Below the pieces are notes generated by a model. That model saw only the letters and a program-made list of their open reading frames with translations. It did not search any database and had not been told where the DNA came from. A DNA stretch of 64,000 nt from Parvularcula bermudensis HTCC2503 (GTDB lineage: Bacteria > Pseudomonadota > Alphaproteobacteria > Caulobacterales > Parvularculaceae): the NCBI RefSeq assembly GCF_000152825.2, contig NC_014414.1, positions 124,001 through 188,000 of the forward strand. The letters run 5' to 3'. Positions 56,094 to 64,000 of the stretch are shown piece after piece. Every line of letters begins with the position of its first letter. Position 1 is the first letter of the stretch. The position numbers and the translations under genes are program-made.

Positions 56094-56543
56094 TTATCGG
56101 TCGAGGATCTCGGGCCAATTCGCATCGGCGGTCTCGATCAACCCCGCGCGATCCCGATCCCACAAGGCCTGCACCCCCTCGTCGTAATTGAGATAGAGCT
56201 TGCCCCCGACGATCGCCCAATATCTGGGGTCGCCTTTCGACAAGGATCCCTGGGCGACGGCCCAGGCGCAATAGCCGCCATATTGCGGCACATACGCCTC
56301 CGGGTCGGCGGAAAACCGTTCGAGGTTTTCTTGATTGGCGAAGCGGAATGCCGCCCCGCGATAGGTGCGGCTGATCTGGCGATCTCCCCGCTGCGGCGTC
56401 CCGTCGAAATAGCTGACTGGGTCATAGCCCCCCACAGCCACATTGCTGAGGCGACCGGTGAAGAAGGGGGAGGATTGGGCGGCCGCGACACCGAAGCAAA
56501 GCACACATAGCGCGGTGAGCGCGGCAATCAGGTGTCTGGGCAT
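56094..56543 (-). CDS. YHS domain-containing protein, exported
   Basis: A protein of 149 residues from the ATG at 56543 with GGAGGG six bases upstream; the in-frame extension to 56663 overlaps the nadE 3' end and is unlikely. A signal peptide (hydrophobic LIAALTALCVLCFGVAAA) is followed by a YHS-type domain: VAVGGYDPVSYFDG, YRGAAFRFANQENLERFSADPEAYVPQYGGYCAWA. YHS domains are often metal-associated. It faces the periplasm and its function is unknown. Confidence 0.88.
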   Translation of the reverse strand: MPRHLIAALTALCVLCFGVAAAQSSPFFTGRLSNVAVGGYDPVSYFDGTPQRGDRQISRTYRGAAFRFANQENLERFSADPEAYVPQYGGYCAWAVAQGSLSKGDPRYWAIVGGKLYLNYDEGVQALWDRDRAGLIETADANWPEILDR

Positions 56544-56610
56544 CCCTGTCCCTCCGAATGACGTTACCTCTTTATTCGCGCCGCGGGAGGGAAAGGTTTC
56601 GATCCCTCCG

Positions 56611-58278
56611 CTATTCGTTCGCGCCCCAGCGATTGAGGAGGGGATAGCGTCGATCGCGGCCAAAATTTCGGACCGTTATCTTCGGTCCCGGCGGCGCTTG
56701 GCGGCGCTTATACTCCGAAAGCAGGAGAAGGCGGCGAACTTTTGTCACAAGAGCGGGGTCGTGGCCACGCGCGGCCACGGCTTTTGGCGAGAGATCCTCC
56801 TCCACGAGCCCGGAGAGAATATCGTCAAGAATATCGTAAGCCGGCAGGGACTGGTCGTCCCGCTGGTCGGCCCGAAGCTCCGCCGAGGGGGGTTTGGTAA
56901 TGATCCGCTCAGGAATAACCTCTCCCCGCGGACCGAGACCGCCCGATGGATGGTTGGCATTGCGCCAGCGGGCAAGGCGGAAGACAACGGATTTATAGAC
57001 GTCCTTGAGCGGATTATAGGCGCCATTCATATCGCCGTAGAGCGTCGCATAACCGGTGGCCATTTCGGACTTGTTGCCGGTTGAGAGAAGGAGACACCCG
57101 AACTTATTGGAAAGCGCCATCAGCGCGGTCCCGCGGATCCGGGATTGCAGGTTTTCCTCCGTCACATCGGCGGATCTCCCCGCGAACAGGGGCGCCAAAC
57201 TGTCCGTGAAGACCGCGATCATGGGCTCAATCTCAACCCGGTCCAACGTCACCCCCAGGGCCTTTGCGCAGGCCGCGGCATCGTCGAGGCTCTCGGTACT
57301 GGTATAGCGGGAGGGGAGCATGACGCAGCGGACATTGTCCGGCCCCAGGGCATCGACGGCGATGGCGGCCACCATGGCGCTGTCGATACCGCCTGAGAGA
57401 CCGAGCACCACAGAGGAGAACCCACTCTTCCGCACATAGTCACGGGTTCCCGTCACCAGCGCCGGATAGATCAGCGGCTCCTCAACGGGCCAGTCCTCCG
57501 ATGGCCCCGTTTCGAAGCGGAGGTGCCCCGCCTCATCCCGCCGCCATACCGTCCGCGTGATCCCTCGCGCGAACAGGGGACCACGATAGACCCCCTCATC
57601 CCGATCGACGGCGAACGCCCCCCCATCGAACACAAGCTCATCCTGGCCCCCCACCTGATTGGTGAAGACCAAGGGACGCCCGGTTTCCCGCACCCGCGCC
57701 TTAGCGTGGAAGAGACGCTCCGCATGGGCCGTCAATCGGAAAGGGGAGCCATGGGGCGCAACGAAGATTTCCGCCCCCCTCTCCGCCAGATCCGCCGCCG
57801 GGGTCGGGTACCACATATCCTCACACGTCATCAGCCCCAGCCTGACGCCGGCCACAATCCCAAGGTCGGGGATGGCGGTCGACGCGGAGAAGGTCCGCGG
57901 CTCGTCAAACACTCCGTATTCGGGCAAATATCTTTTATAGGCGACGGTCTGGACCTTGCCATCGGCCAGCAGGACCGACGCATTATAGGGTTTCCGCTGG
58001 CGCCCTTCCGCCGGCCATGGCGTGCCGACGACCAGCGCTGGTCCATCCGCCGTCACCTGTGCCAGGGCGTCGACCGCTTCGCGGCACCTGATCGCATAGG
58101 GCGCGTGCAGCACCAAATCTTCGGGCGGATAGCCTGAGACGCAGAGCTCGGAACACACCACGAGGTCGCAATCGGTGGCCTCTTTATGGGCGGCCTTGAT
58201 CCGCTCGATATTGCCGGCGACATCCCCGACCGTCGGGTTCAGGACAGCAAGCGCAATCGATAATCGCCCTGTGGTCAC
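56611..58278 (-). CDS. nadE: Glutamine-dependent NAD+ synthetase
   Basis: Final step of NAD synthesis: amidation of deamido-NAD with ammonia released from glutamine. The protein has 555 residues. The N-terminal nitrilase-type glutaminase domain has the catalytic Glu in VVCSELCVSGYPPEDL, Lys in AYKRYLPEYGVFDE and Cys in LGLMTCEDMWYP. The C-terminal synthetase domain has the PP-loop LGLSGGIDSAMVAAIA. I chose GTG 58278, one base past the DegT stop, for translational coupling; an upstream in-frame start at 58329 would overlap the DegT gene. Confidence 0.95.
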   Translation of the reverse strand: MTTGRLSIALAVLNPTVGDVAGNIERIKAAHKEATDCDLVVCSELCVSGYPPEDLVLHAPYAIRCREAVDALAQVTADGPALVVGTPWPAEGRQRKPYNASVLLADGKVQTVAYKRYLPEYGVFDEPRTFSASTAIPDLGIVAGVRLGLMTCEDMWYPTPAADLAERGAEIFVAPHGSPFRLTAHAERLFHAKARVRETGRPLVFTNQVGGQDELVFDGGAFAVDRDEGVYRGPLFARGITRTVWRRDEAGHLRFETGPSEDWPVEEPLIYPALVTGTRDYVRKSGFSSVVLGLSGGIDSAMVAAIAVDALGPDNVRCVMLPSRYTSTESLDDAAACAKALGVTLDRVEIEPMIAVFTDSLAPLFAGRSADVTEENLQSRIRGTALMALSNKFGCLLLSTGNKSEMATGYATLYGDMNGAYNPLKDVYKSVVFRLARWRNANHPSGGLGPRGEVIPERIITKPPSAELRADQRDDQSLPAYDILDDILSGLVEEDLSPKAVAARGHDPALVTKVRRLLLLSEYKRRQAPPGPKITVRNFGRDRRYPLLNRWGANE

Positions 58279-58279
58279 A

Positions 58280-59455
58280 TCATCCCCCGCAGACCTCTTT
58301 CTTGGCCGCTTTGAAGGCATCGCAGACAAAGTGGGCCTGATCGTCCGTCAGATAGGGGTGCATCGGCAAGGAGAGCACCTGGCCCGCGGCCGCTTCGCAC
58401 CCGGGCAGCCCCCCCTCCGGCGCCAAATGCGCAAAGGCGGGCATCTTATGGAGGGGCGTCTTATAATAGATCGCCGTGGGGACGCCGATTTTCGTCATCG
58501 CCTCACGGATCGCATCCCGTTGAACGGTTCGGATCGTGTAATATCCATAGCCGCTCTCGATGCCGGGCGGTATTTCCTGGGGCGTCGCAAAGCCATCAAG
58601 GTCGCTGGCATAAATTGCGGCGATCTCGTGGCGCCGCTTCAGCTCATCCCAAAAGATCGCTTCTTTTTCCAGAAGGACCGCGGCCTGAAGGCTGGCCATC
58701 CGGCCGTTGATCCCCACCCGAACGGAGATGGCGCGATCATTGTCCGTTCCGTGCCAACGGATCGACCGGCAAAGTTCGGCCATCTCGTCATCGTCGGTGA
58801 AGGTCGCGCCCCCATCGCCATAGGCGCCGAGCGACTTGCCGGGAAAGAAACTGCAGCCGGTGACGGAAGCAATTGCGCCCACCCAGCTGCCCTGGTGTTT
58901 CCCGCCAAAGCTTTGCGCGCCATCGGCGAACAGCGTCAGCCCGTGGGAGGCGGCAATCGTGCCGATCGTCATATAATCCGCCGGCGCCCCAAACAGATCG
59001 ACGGGACAGACGACCCTGGGGGTCAGTCCCGCTTGTTTCGCTTCGTCGATCCGCCGATCGAGATCGTTCGGACACATATTGAGTGTCGAGGGATCGATAT
59101 CCACGAAGACCGGGCGTCCCCCCGCGACCAGGACGGCATTGGCGGTGGCGTTATAGGTGAAGGCGGGGATGAAGACTGCATCGGTCGGCTGCAGTTTAAG
59201 TCCCATCATCGGGATCAACAGCGCGTCGGTCCCCGAACTGCACGCGATACAGTGCTGAACCCCGACTTTATCGGCGAGGGTCTTTTCCAACTCATCGATC
59301 TCCGGCCCGGCGATATACCGACCATGATCGAGGACATCGAGGAGCCGTTTTTCGATCCGTTCACGAATGAGCTTCTGTTGAGCCTTCAGGTCGATGAACG
59401 CAATCGTCCCGACACGGGTTTCCCTCTCAAGGGCCAGATTGGCAACGCCGTTCAT
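58280..59455 (-). CDS. DegT/DnrJ/EryC1-type sugar aminotransferase
   Basis: A PLP-dependent aminotransferase of 391 residues acting on keto sugars bound to nucleotide diphosphate. PAFTYNATANAVLVAGGRPVFVDIDPSTLN and DGAQSFGGKHQG are typical of the family; the PLP Lys lies in FFPGKSLGAYGDGG. It is coupled (ATGA overlap) with the Gfo/Idh gene upstream. The pair recalls the WbpB/WbpE steps of acetamido-sugar synthesis; whether that pathway is complete cannot be told here. Confidence 0.92.
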   Translation of the reverse strand: MNGVANLALERETRVGTIAFIDLKAQQKLIRERIEKRLLDVLDHGRYIAGPEIDELEKTLADKVGVQHCIACSSGTDALLIPMMGLKLQPTDAVFIPAFTYNATANAVLVAGGRPVFVDIDPSTLNMCPNDLDRRIDEAKQAGLTPRVVCPVDLFGAPADYMTIGTIAASHGLTLFADGAQSFGGKHQGSWVGAIASVTGCSFFPGKSLGAYGDGGATFTDDDEMAELCRSIRWHGTDNDRAISVRVGINGRMASLQAAVLLEKEAIFWDELKRRHEIAAIYASDLDGFATPQEIPPGIESGYGYYTIRTVQRDAIREAMTKIGVPTAIYYKTPLHKMPAFAHLAPEGGLPGCEAAAGQVLSLPMHPYLTDDQAHFVCDAFKAAKKEVCGG

Positions 59456-60396
59456 GGGCGCCCTCCTCTTACGATCTCATTCGCCGCCCGTTCGATCTCG
59501 ACGGCCAGGGCCAGGGCGCGACGTCCGGCCCGGCCGCCCACAGTGGGCTCCTGCCCCGTCGTCACGGCGGCGACGAATGCTTCGGTACCGAACCGCAAAG
59601 GATCCCGATAGGCCAGCGGCAGCGTCGCCGCGGACAGATCGATCCCCAAGGGCTGGTCAGTCGTATTTTCGAAGGTTCGGGTCAGGAAATCGAGCAAGAC
59701 ACTCCCTTCCCCATAATCGAGGAACAGATCCCTGACCGGCCTTTGCTCAAGACGGGAGGCCGACAATTCCGCCTCAAGCCCCCCGGCTAGCTGCAAGTCG
59801 ACCCGCACGAAATCCGCCAACGTCCCATGGACGGCCTTCGCCTCAATATTGACGATTCTCGCCTCATGGGTGCCGGTGAGGATCGCCAGAAGGTCGAGAT
59901 CGTGAATCATCAAATCGAAGACGATCGAGACATCCATGGCGCGTCCCGAATAATTGTTGAGACGGCGGGAGCGCACGCGGTTCGGGATGCCGCGCTCGAA
60001 CAAGCCGAACGCATCGGCGACATAGCGTTCCTGATGGCCGACCTGGAGGATCAGCTCATTGCGCTCAGCGAGGGTGATGAGCCCATCGGCCGCCGCAAGA
60101 TCGAGGGCAATCGGCTTTTCCACCAGCACATGCCGGCCCGCCGACAAAGCCTGCTCGACCAGGGCCGAATGCGTGGTCGCCGGGGTGGCGACAGTGAGAA
60201 TATCGACCGCGGCGAGGAAATCGTCGAAGGCGGCATAGGGCGTGACCCCGCGTTCCGCTGCGGCCTTGGCCGCCCGTTGCGGATCGGCATCGAAGATTCC
60301 GACGAGATCGGCCCCGTCGACTTCGAGATATTTATTCGCGTGATAGCCGCCAAATACACCGGCTCCGGCAACGCCTGCCCGCAACTTATCCGTCAT
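59452..60396 (-). CDS. Gfo/Idh/MocA family oxidoreductase
   Basis: A two-domain NAD(P)-dependent oxidoreductase of 314 residues. RAGVAGAGVFGGYHANKY is the N-terminal Rossmann motif, and VLVEKPIALDL carries the EKP motif of the active site. It is probably a sugar dehydrogenase that supplies the 3-keto sugar for the downstream DegT transaminase. The stop overlaps the next start by four bases. Confidence 0.9.
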   Translation of the reverse strand: MTDKLRAGVAGAGVFGGYHANKYLEVDGADLVGIFDADPQRAAKAAAERGVTPYAAFDDFLAAVDILTVATPATTHSALVEQALSAGRHVLVEKPIALDLAAADGLITLAERNELILQVGHQERYVADAFGLFERGIPNRVRSRRLNNYSGRAMDVSIVFDLMIHDLDLLAILTGTHEARIVNIEAKAVHGTLADFVRVDLQLAGGLEAELSASRLEQRPVRDLFLDYGEGSVLLDFLTRTFENTTDQPLGIDLSAATLPLAYRDPLRFGTEAFVAAVTTGQEPTVGGRAGRRALALAVEIERAANEIVRGGRP

Positions 60397-60452
60397 GGCC
60401 TTGCTCCTACCGCGAACCGGCGATCCTGCATCACACGAAAAGTGACAGCCGA

Positions 60453-61829
60453 TTACGGGGCCGTCGACGACCCGATTTCAGCGGATTGTCGATCCTCGCG
60501 CAGTTTTTCGGCCAGGATAAAGGCCAATTCGAGGGACTGGCTGGCATTGAGACGGGGATCGCAATGGGTGTGATACCGCAAGGAGAGGTTTTCTTCAGAG
60601 ATCGCCTGACCGCCGCCGATACATTCGGTCACATCCTGTCCGGTCATTTCGAAATGCACCCCGCCGGGATGGGCCCCCTCGCTACGGCAAATGTCGAAGA
60701 ACTGCGTGATTTCCGCTGCGATATTGTCGAAGGCGCGGGTCTTATAGCCGCTCTGCGCCTTTTGCGTGTTGCCGTGCATCGGGTCCGAGGACCAGACGAC
60801 ATGGCGGCCCTCCTCCTCAACCCGCCTGATCAATCGCGGCAAGCCATCGCCGACCTTATTGGCGCCAAACCGTGAGATCAGCACGAGGCGTCCAGCTTTA
60901 TTGTCGGGGTTGAGAATGTCGATGAGCGCGATCAGGTCATCGGGCTCCAGCGTGGGGCCACATTTGATCCCGATCGGATTTTGAACGCCCCGGCAGAACT
61001 CGACATGCGCCCCATCTGGCTGGCGGGTCCGGTCGCCGATCCAGATCATATGGGCGGAGGTATCGTACCAGTCACCACTGGTCGAATCCTCACGGGTCAT
61101 CGCCTGCTCATAGCCAAGCAAGAGGCCTTCGTGGCTGGTGTAGAACTCCGTTTCGCTGACGCTCTCATCGCCGCTGCCGGTGATCCCGCAGGCCTCCATA
61201 AAGGCCATGGCCTCGGAAATCCGATCCGCGAGGGCACGGAAGCGCACCCCTTGCGGCTCATTGGTGAATTCCAGCATCCAGCGATGGACGTTCCGCAAAT
61301 CGGCGTAGCCGCCCTTTGCCAGGGCTCTTAACAGGTTGAGGGTCGCCGCGGCCTGTCCATAGGCTTGTTGGAGCCGACGGGGGTCGGGGACGCGGGAGGT
61401 TTCGTCGAAGGCCATCCCGTTGATATTGTCGCCGCGATAACTCGGCAGGGTCACCCCCCCGGAATCTTCGGTCGGTGAGGAGCGAGGTTTCGCGAACTGA
61501 CCGGCGATGCGTCCCACCTTCACCACCGGCATGGCGGCGCCATAGGTCAAGGCAACCGACATTTGCAGCAGCACCCGGAAGGTGTCGCGGATATTGTTGG
61601 GGTGGAACTCCTTGAAGCTCTCAGCACAGTCCCCGCCTTGCAGCAGAAAGGCCTTTCCCGCGGACACATCCGCCAAGCGGCGGCGCAAGGTCCGCACCTC
61701 CCCCGCAAAAACGAGAGGAGGAAAGCGTGACAATTCTTGCTCCACGGCCGCGAGAGCCTCGGGATCGGGATAATCGTCGGGAATGTGTTTTGCGGGCTTT
61801 ACGCGCCAGCTATCGGGTGTCCACATCAT
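60453..61829 (-). CDS. 3-deoxy-7-phosphoheptulonate synthase, class II
   Basis: First step of the shikimate pathway: phosphoenolpyruvate plus erythrose 4-phosphate. The protein has 458 residues from the ATG at 61829, usual for class II enzymes. Conserved blocks include [65 protein letters not shown] and [15 protein letters not shown] with the metal-binding His/Glu residues. The in-frame extension to 61940 is not conserved. Confidence 0.96.
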   Translation of the reverse strand: MMWTPDSWRVKPAKHIPDDYPDPEALAAVEQELSRFPPLVFAGEVRTLRRRLADVSAGKAFLLQGGDCAESFKEFHPNNIRDTFRVLLQMSVALTYGAAMPVVKVGRIAGQFAKPRSSPTEDSGGVTLPSYRGDNINGMAFDETSRVPDPRRLQQAYGQAAATLNLLRALAKGGYADLRNVHRWMLEFTNEPQGVRFRALADRISEAMAFMEACGITGSGDESVSETEFYTSHEGLLLGYEQAMTREDSTSGDWYDTSAHMIWIGDRTRQPDGAHVEFCRGVQNPIGIKCGPTLEPDDLIALIDILNPDNKAGRLVLISRFGANKVGDGLPRLIRRVEEEGRHVVWSSDPMHGNTQKAQSGYKTRAFDNIAAEITQFFDICRSEGAHPGGVHFEMTGQDVTECIGGGQAISEENLSLRYHTHCDPRLNASQSLELAFILAEKLREDRQSAEIGSSTAP

Positions 61830-62006
61830 GGCCTTAGACCGGTCCTGTTCTCGGAATTGAGCGCCTACCCGCCTCAACGCGTCGGCGCAAATCCCCTCCG
61901 GCTCAAAACGCCCCTTGGCATCGGCCGAAACTGCAAACAAATCGAGAAATAGGGGCGCGCCGGTCTATATGCTCCCCTAACACCGTTAACTGCGTAGAGG
62001 TTCTTC

Positions 62007-63350
62007 ATGTCCCCCATTCTCGCCGCCCTATTCGCGACGACCGCCCTGACCGTACATCCCGCAACATTGCATCCCGCAGCCCAAGAGGCAGCCCAAGGGC
62101 AAGGCAGCCAAACGACCCCGGCGACGCCCGAGAGCGAGCTGCGCGATCTCGGCGATGGTCTTTACATGATCACCGGAGAAGGCGGGAATATCATGGTGTC
62201 GACGGGCGCCGACGGGGCGTTCGTCATTGACGACCAATTCGACCGCTTAGCCGAGAAGAACCTCGCCCTGATCGAAGAGGTGTCCGAAGAGCCGATCGTC
62301 TTCGTTCTCAACACGCACTATCACGGCGACCACACCGGCGGGAACCTCGCCTTCTACAATGCGGGCGCCACCATCATCGCGCACGAAAATGTCCGGCGCC
62401 GCCTGGCTGAAGCGGCGGACAAGGAAGACGGCGCCCTGCCCGTAATCACCTTTTCCGAAAACGTCACTTTCCATTGGAACGATCAATCGATCCGGGTCAT
62501 GCACGTTCCCAACGCCCATACCGACGGCGACTCGTTCGTCTTTCTGCCACAGGCGAATGTCATCCACTCCGGCGATCTCGTCTTCTCCAGCATGTATCCT
62601 TATATTGACGTTGAGGCGGGCGGCTCCGTGGACGGCATGTTGAGCGGCCTCAACCGTATTCGCCAATTAGCCAACAGCGAGACCCAGATCGTACCGGGAC
62701 ATGGCCCCCTCTCCGACGAGGATGACGTGACCGCGCAGATCGACCTATTGCGTACCGCCCGTCGTCTGGTCCGTGAGCAGATGATGGAAGGCCACGATGT
62801 CGAGGCGGTGGTCGAGGCCGACCCGCTCGCCGACTATAATGAAGACTGGGCCTGGCGCTTTGTCTCCGGCGAAAAGATGGTGCGTCAGCTCTTCGCCGAC
62901 TTAATGGCAACGGATACCGACGCCAAGGCGGCCGTCGAAGCCGGCTCCACCGCCGACGCCGCCGAGACCACGGCAAGCGCCGAGCCCCCCGAGGAAACTG
63001 CGGCGGCAGAGGAGACCGAGGAGGCGCCCGAAACCGAGGAGACCGCCGCCCCCGCCGCGGACGACGCCTCCGCCGCGGACGCGCCGGTTCCGGCCAATCG
63101 CGACGCGGCCCTTGACGCCGCTGTGGCCGACACCTCCGACACGTCCGATGCGCCCGAAGAGGAAAACACCGAGGACGGACTTGGCCTTCAGGATCGCCTC
63201 GAAGACGCCCAAAATGCCGCGCAAGCCGCTGCGGCCGCGGCACGACGCCGGGCCGAACAGGCGATCGACGCCGTTCGCGGTAGCGGGGCTGAGGAAGAGG
63301 CGGCATCCGCCGAGGAAAACGCCGATCCCGATGCCTCCGACGCCGAATAA
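62007..63350 (+). CDS. Exported MBL-fold metallo-hydrolase with acidic Ala/Glu tail
   Basis: A protein of 447 residues. A signal-like N-terminus (PILAALFATTALTV) precedes a metallo-beta-lactamase fold with LNTHYHGDHTGG (H104, H106, D108, H109), NAHTDGDSFVF and VPGHGP. After about residue 305 comes a 140-residue stretch rich in Ala, Glu, Asp and Thr with few hydrophobics, ending in an amphipathic AAAARRRAEQ segment and a final acidic run. The catalytic part belongs to periplasmic subclass-B1/B3-like MBL-fold proteins of unknown substrate. The tail is unusual in length. Confidence 0.9.
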   Translation: MSPILAALFATTALTVHPATLHPAAQEAAQGQGSQTTPATPESELRDLGDGLYMITGEGGNIMVSTGADGAFVIDDQFDRLAEKNLALIEEVSEEPIVFVLNTHYHGDHTGGNLAFYNAGATIIAHENVRRRLAEAADKEDGALPVITFSENVTFHWNDQSIRVMHVPNAHTDGDSFVFLPQANVIHSGDLVFSSMYPYIDVEAGGSVDGMLSGLNRIRQLANSETQIVPGHGPLSDEDDVTAQIDLLRTARRLVREQMMEGHDVEAVVEADPLADYNEDWAWRFVSGEKMVRQLFADLMATDTDAKAAVEAGSTADAAETTASAEPPEETAAAEETEEAPETEETAAPAADDASAADAPVPANRDAALDAAVADTSDTSDAPEEENTEDGLGLQDRLEDAQNAAQAAAAAARRRAEQAIDAVRGSGAEEEAASAEENADPDASDAE

Positions 63351-63359
63351 TCTCCTCCC

Positions 63360-63393
63360 CGTCCTGAGGGGCACTTCTCTGCCTCTCAGGACG
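63360..63393 (+). terminator. Stem-loop after the MBL gene
   Basis: A 14-bp stem (63360-63373 with 63380-63393, one G-T pair) and a 6-nt loop, ten bases after the stop. There is no T tract, so termination is possible but unproven; it could also stabilise the 3' end of the transcript. Confidence 0.5.
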
Positions 63394-63430
63394 AACCGAG
63401 GATGCTTCATGGACAAAGACCCCCTAAGAG

Positions 63431-63763
63431 GTGCGCTTGCCTGATCTCACCACGCCATCTCTCCGGCTCGATCGGTGGCTGTGGCATGCGCGGATCTTCA
63501 AAACCCGCGCCCTTGCGGCGCGAATCGTCTCGCAAAAAGGGGCACGGGTCACCCGGGCGGGGAAGACGCAAAAGACCACCAAACCAAGCTTTGCCATCCG
63601 GCCCGGTGATACCCTGGCGATCGTTCAAGCCCAGCGGGCGATCATCCTTGAGGTCGTGGCCCTCGGCGACAGGCGCGGCCCCGCTCGTGAGGCGCAAACC
63701 CTTTACCGCATCAGCGACGACAGCCCGGCGACACAGGGCAATGGAAGGACTTTCCCATGCTAA
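63431..63763 (+). CDS. S4-domain RNA-binding protein (Hsp15-like)
   Basis: A protein of 110 residues with the S4 motif LRLDRWLWHARIFKTRALAARIVSQKGARV, then AIRPGDTLAI. Hsp15 relatives bind stalled 50S-nascent chain complexes. The start is GTG 63431. It is followed by a TerB-like gene with a 7-bp overlap, so they are probably cotranscribed. Confidence 0.88.
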   Translation: MRLPDLTTPSLRLDRWLWHARIFKTRALAARIVSQKGARVTRAGKTQKTTKPSFAIRPGDTLAIVQAQRAIILEVVALGDRRGPAREAQTLYRISDDSPATQGNGRTFPC

Positions 63764-64000
63764 ATCGCCTCTTTGCCGCCTTTCAAGGCGCCCCGCAGGA
63801 CGAGACCGCCGCCCCCCAGATGGAGCCCGCCATCGCCGCCTTACTGGTCGAGGCCGCCCGCGCGGACGACATCTATACGGAGGATGAAAAGCACCTCATC
63901 GACACGCTCCTCTCCAAACGCTTCGCGTTGTCTGCGGACGCGGCGGCGGATCTCAGAGCTCGGGCGGAGATCGCCCAGGCCGAAGCGAACGATCTTTACG
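63757..64000 (+). CDS. TerB-like protein, 5' part only
   Basis: The frame opens with ATG 63757 (GGAAGGA upstream) and is cut by the window edge after about 81 codons. The stretch AIAALLVEAARADDIYTEDEKHLIDTLLSKRFALS matches the N-terminus of TerB-family proteins (tellurite-resistance type, all-helical). Family and function need the rest of the sequence. Confidence 0.8.
   Translation, partial: MLNRLFAAFQGAPQDETAAPQMEPAIAALLVEAARADDIYTEDEKHLIDTLLSKRFALSADAAADLRARAEIAQAEANDLY

Noticed and set aside
58175-59611. 478-codon plus-strand frame
   Set aside because: Antisense to the DegT aminotransferase gene and the end of nadE, both clearly coding on the minus strand.

Overview
The window looks like a chromosomal segment of an alphaproteobacterium. 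GC is about 60% in the core genes I sampled. Lineage markers include PopZ, CpdR, an LdtR-like MarR regulator beside hemB, a plsX-fabH-ihfA-merR operon, a bacterial arginyl/leucyl-tRNA-protein transferase and type 2 ProS. The set would fit a Caulobacterales/Parvularculales-like marine organism, but that is inference from gene content only.

Layout. 1-3.6 kb: end of a FemAB-like acyltransferase, a DUF2007/zinc-ribbon protein, a HIT protein and an SDR in one overlapping run, then a divergent MarR regulator/hemB pair. 3.6-7.8 kb: flavin reductase, SLC13/RCK transporter, Bpt transferase, a hydroxyacyl-CoA-type SDR. 7.8-11.6 kb: clpX, clpP, popZ and a PIMT-like methyltransferase, all minus strand. 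11.8-18.3 kb: tRNA-Cys, then a complete RND efflux operon (outer-membrane factor, adaptor, pump). 18.2-18.4 kb: a candidate small RNA and tRNA-Asn. 18.8-31.4 kb: aldehyde dehydrogenase, SDR, beta-propeller-like protein, YbjQ, peroxiredoxin, clpB with a recognisable heat-shock promoter, a 48-residue membrane protein, phosphomannomutase, glutathione peroxidase, FAH hydrolase, mdh, GST. 31.4-38.8 kb: proS, then a signalling block (tandem PilZ protein, REC-GGDEF cyclase, multi-PAS/GAF histidine kinase, response regulator). 38.9-45 kb: acyl-CoA dehydrogenase, two convergent Baeyer-Villiger-type monooxygenases and a PucR-type regulator. 45.1-46.7 kb: tRNA-Val, cpdR, N-formylglutamate amidohydrolase.

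46.7-51.0 kb is the accessory part. It is one AT-rich gene (sampled lines about 30-35% GC, rising to about 50% near its 3' end) that would encode a protein of about 1001 residues with a Rossmann GxGxxG motif and an ATG-type flavoprotein motif. An IS3-family element at 47174-48429 has split it. Removing the element and one copy of an imperfect 4-bp target duplication restores a continuous reading frame. This is the best candidate for something undescribed. I cannot assign the family from sequence alone.

51-64 kb returns to core genes: a possible minus-strand small RNA, a GT4 glycosyltransferase, plsX-fabH-ihfA-merR, tRNA-Pro, a short tandem repeat, a YHS protein, nadE with a DegT aminotransferase and a Gfo/Idh oxidoreductase, class II DAHP synthase, a metallo-hydrolase with a long acidic tail, an S4 RNA-binding protein, and a TerB-like protein cut by the window edge.

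Functional links: PopZ, ClpXP and CpdR belong to the polar proteolysis and cell-cycle circuitry known from Caulobacter. PilZ and GGDEF neighbours form a c-di-GMP pair. The BVMO, acyl-CoA dehydrogenase and PucR genes look like an inducible ketone/acyl catabolism cluster.
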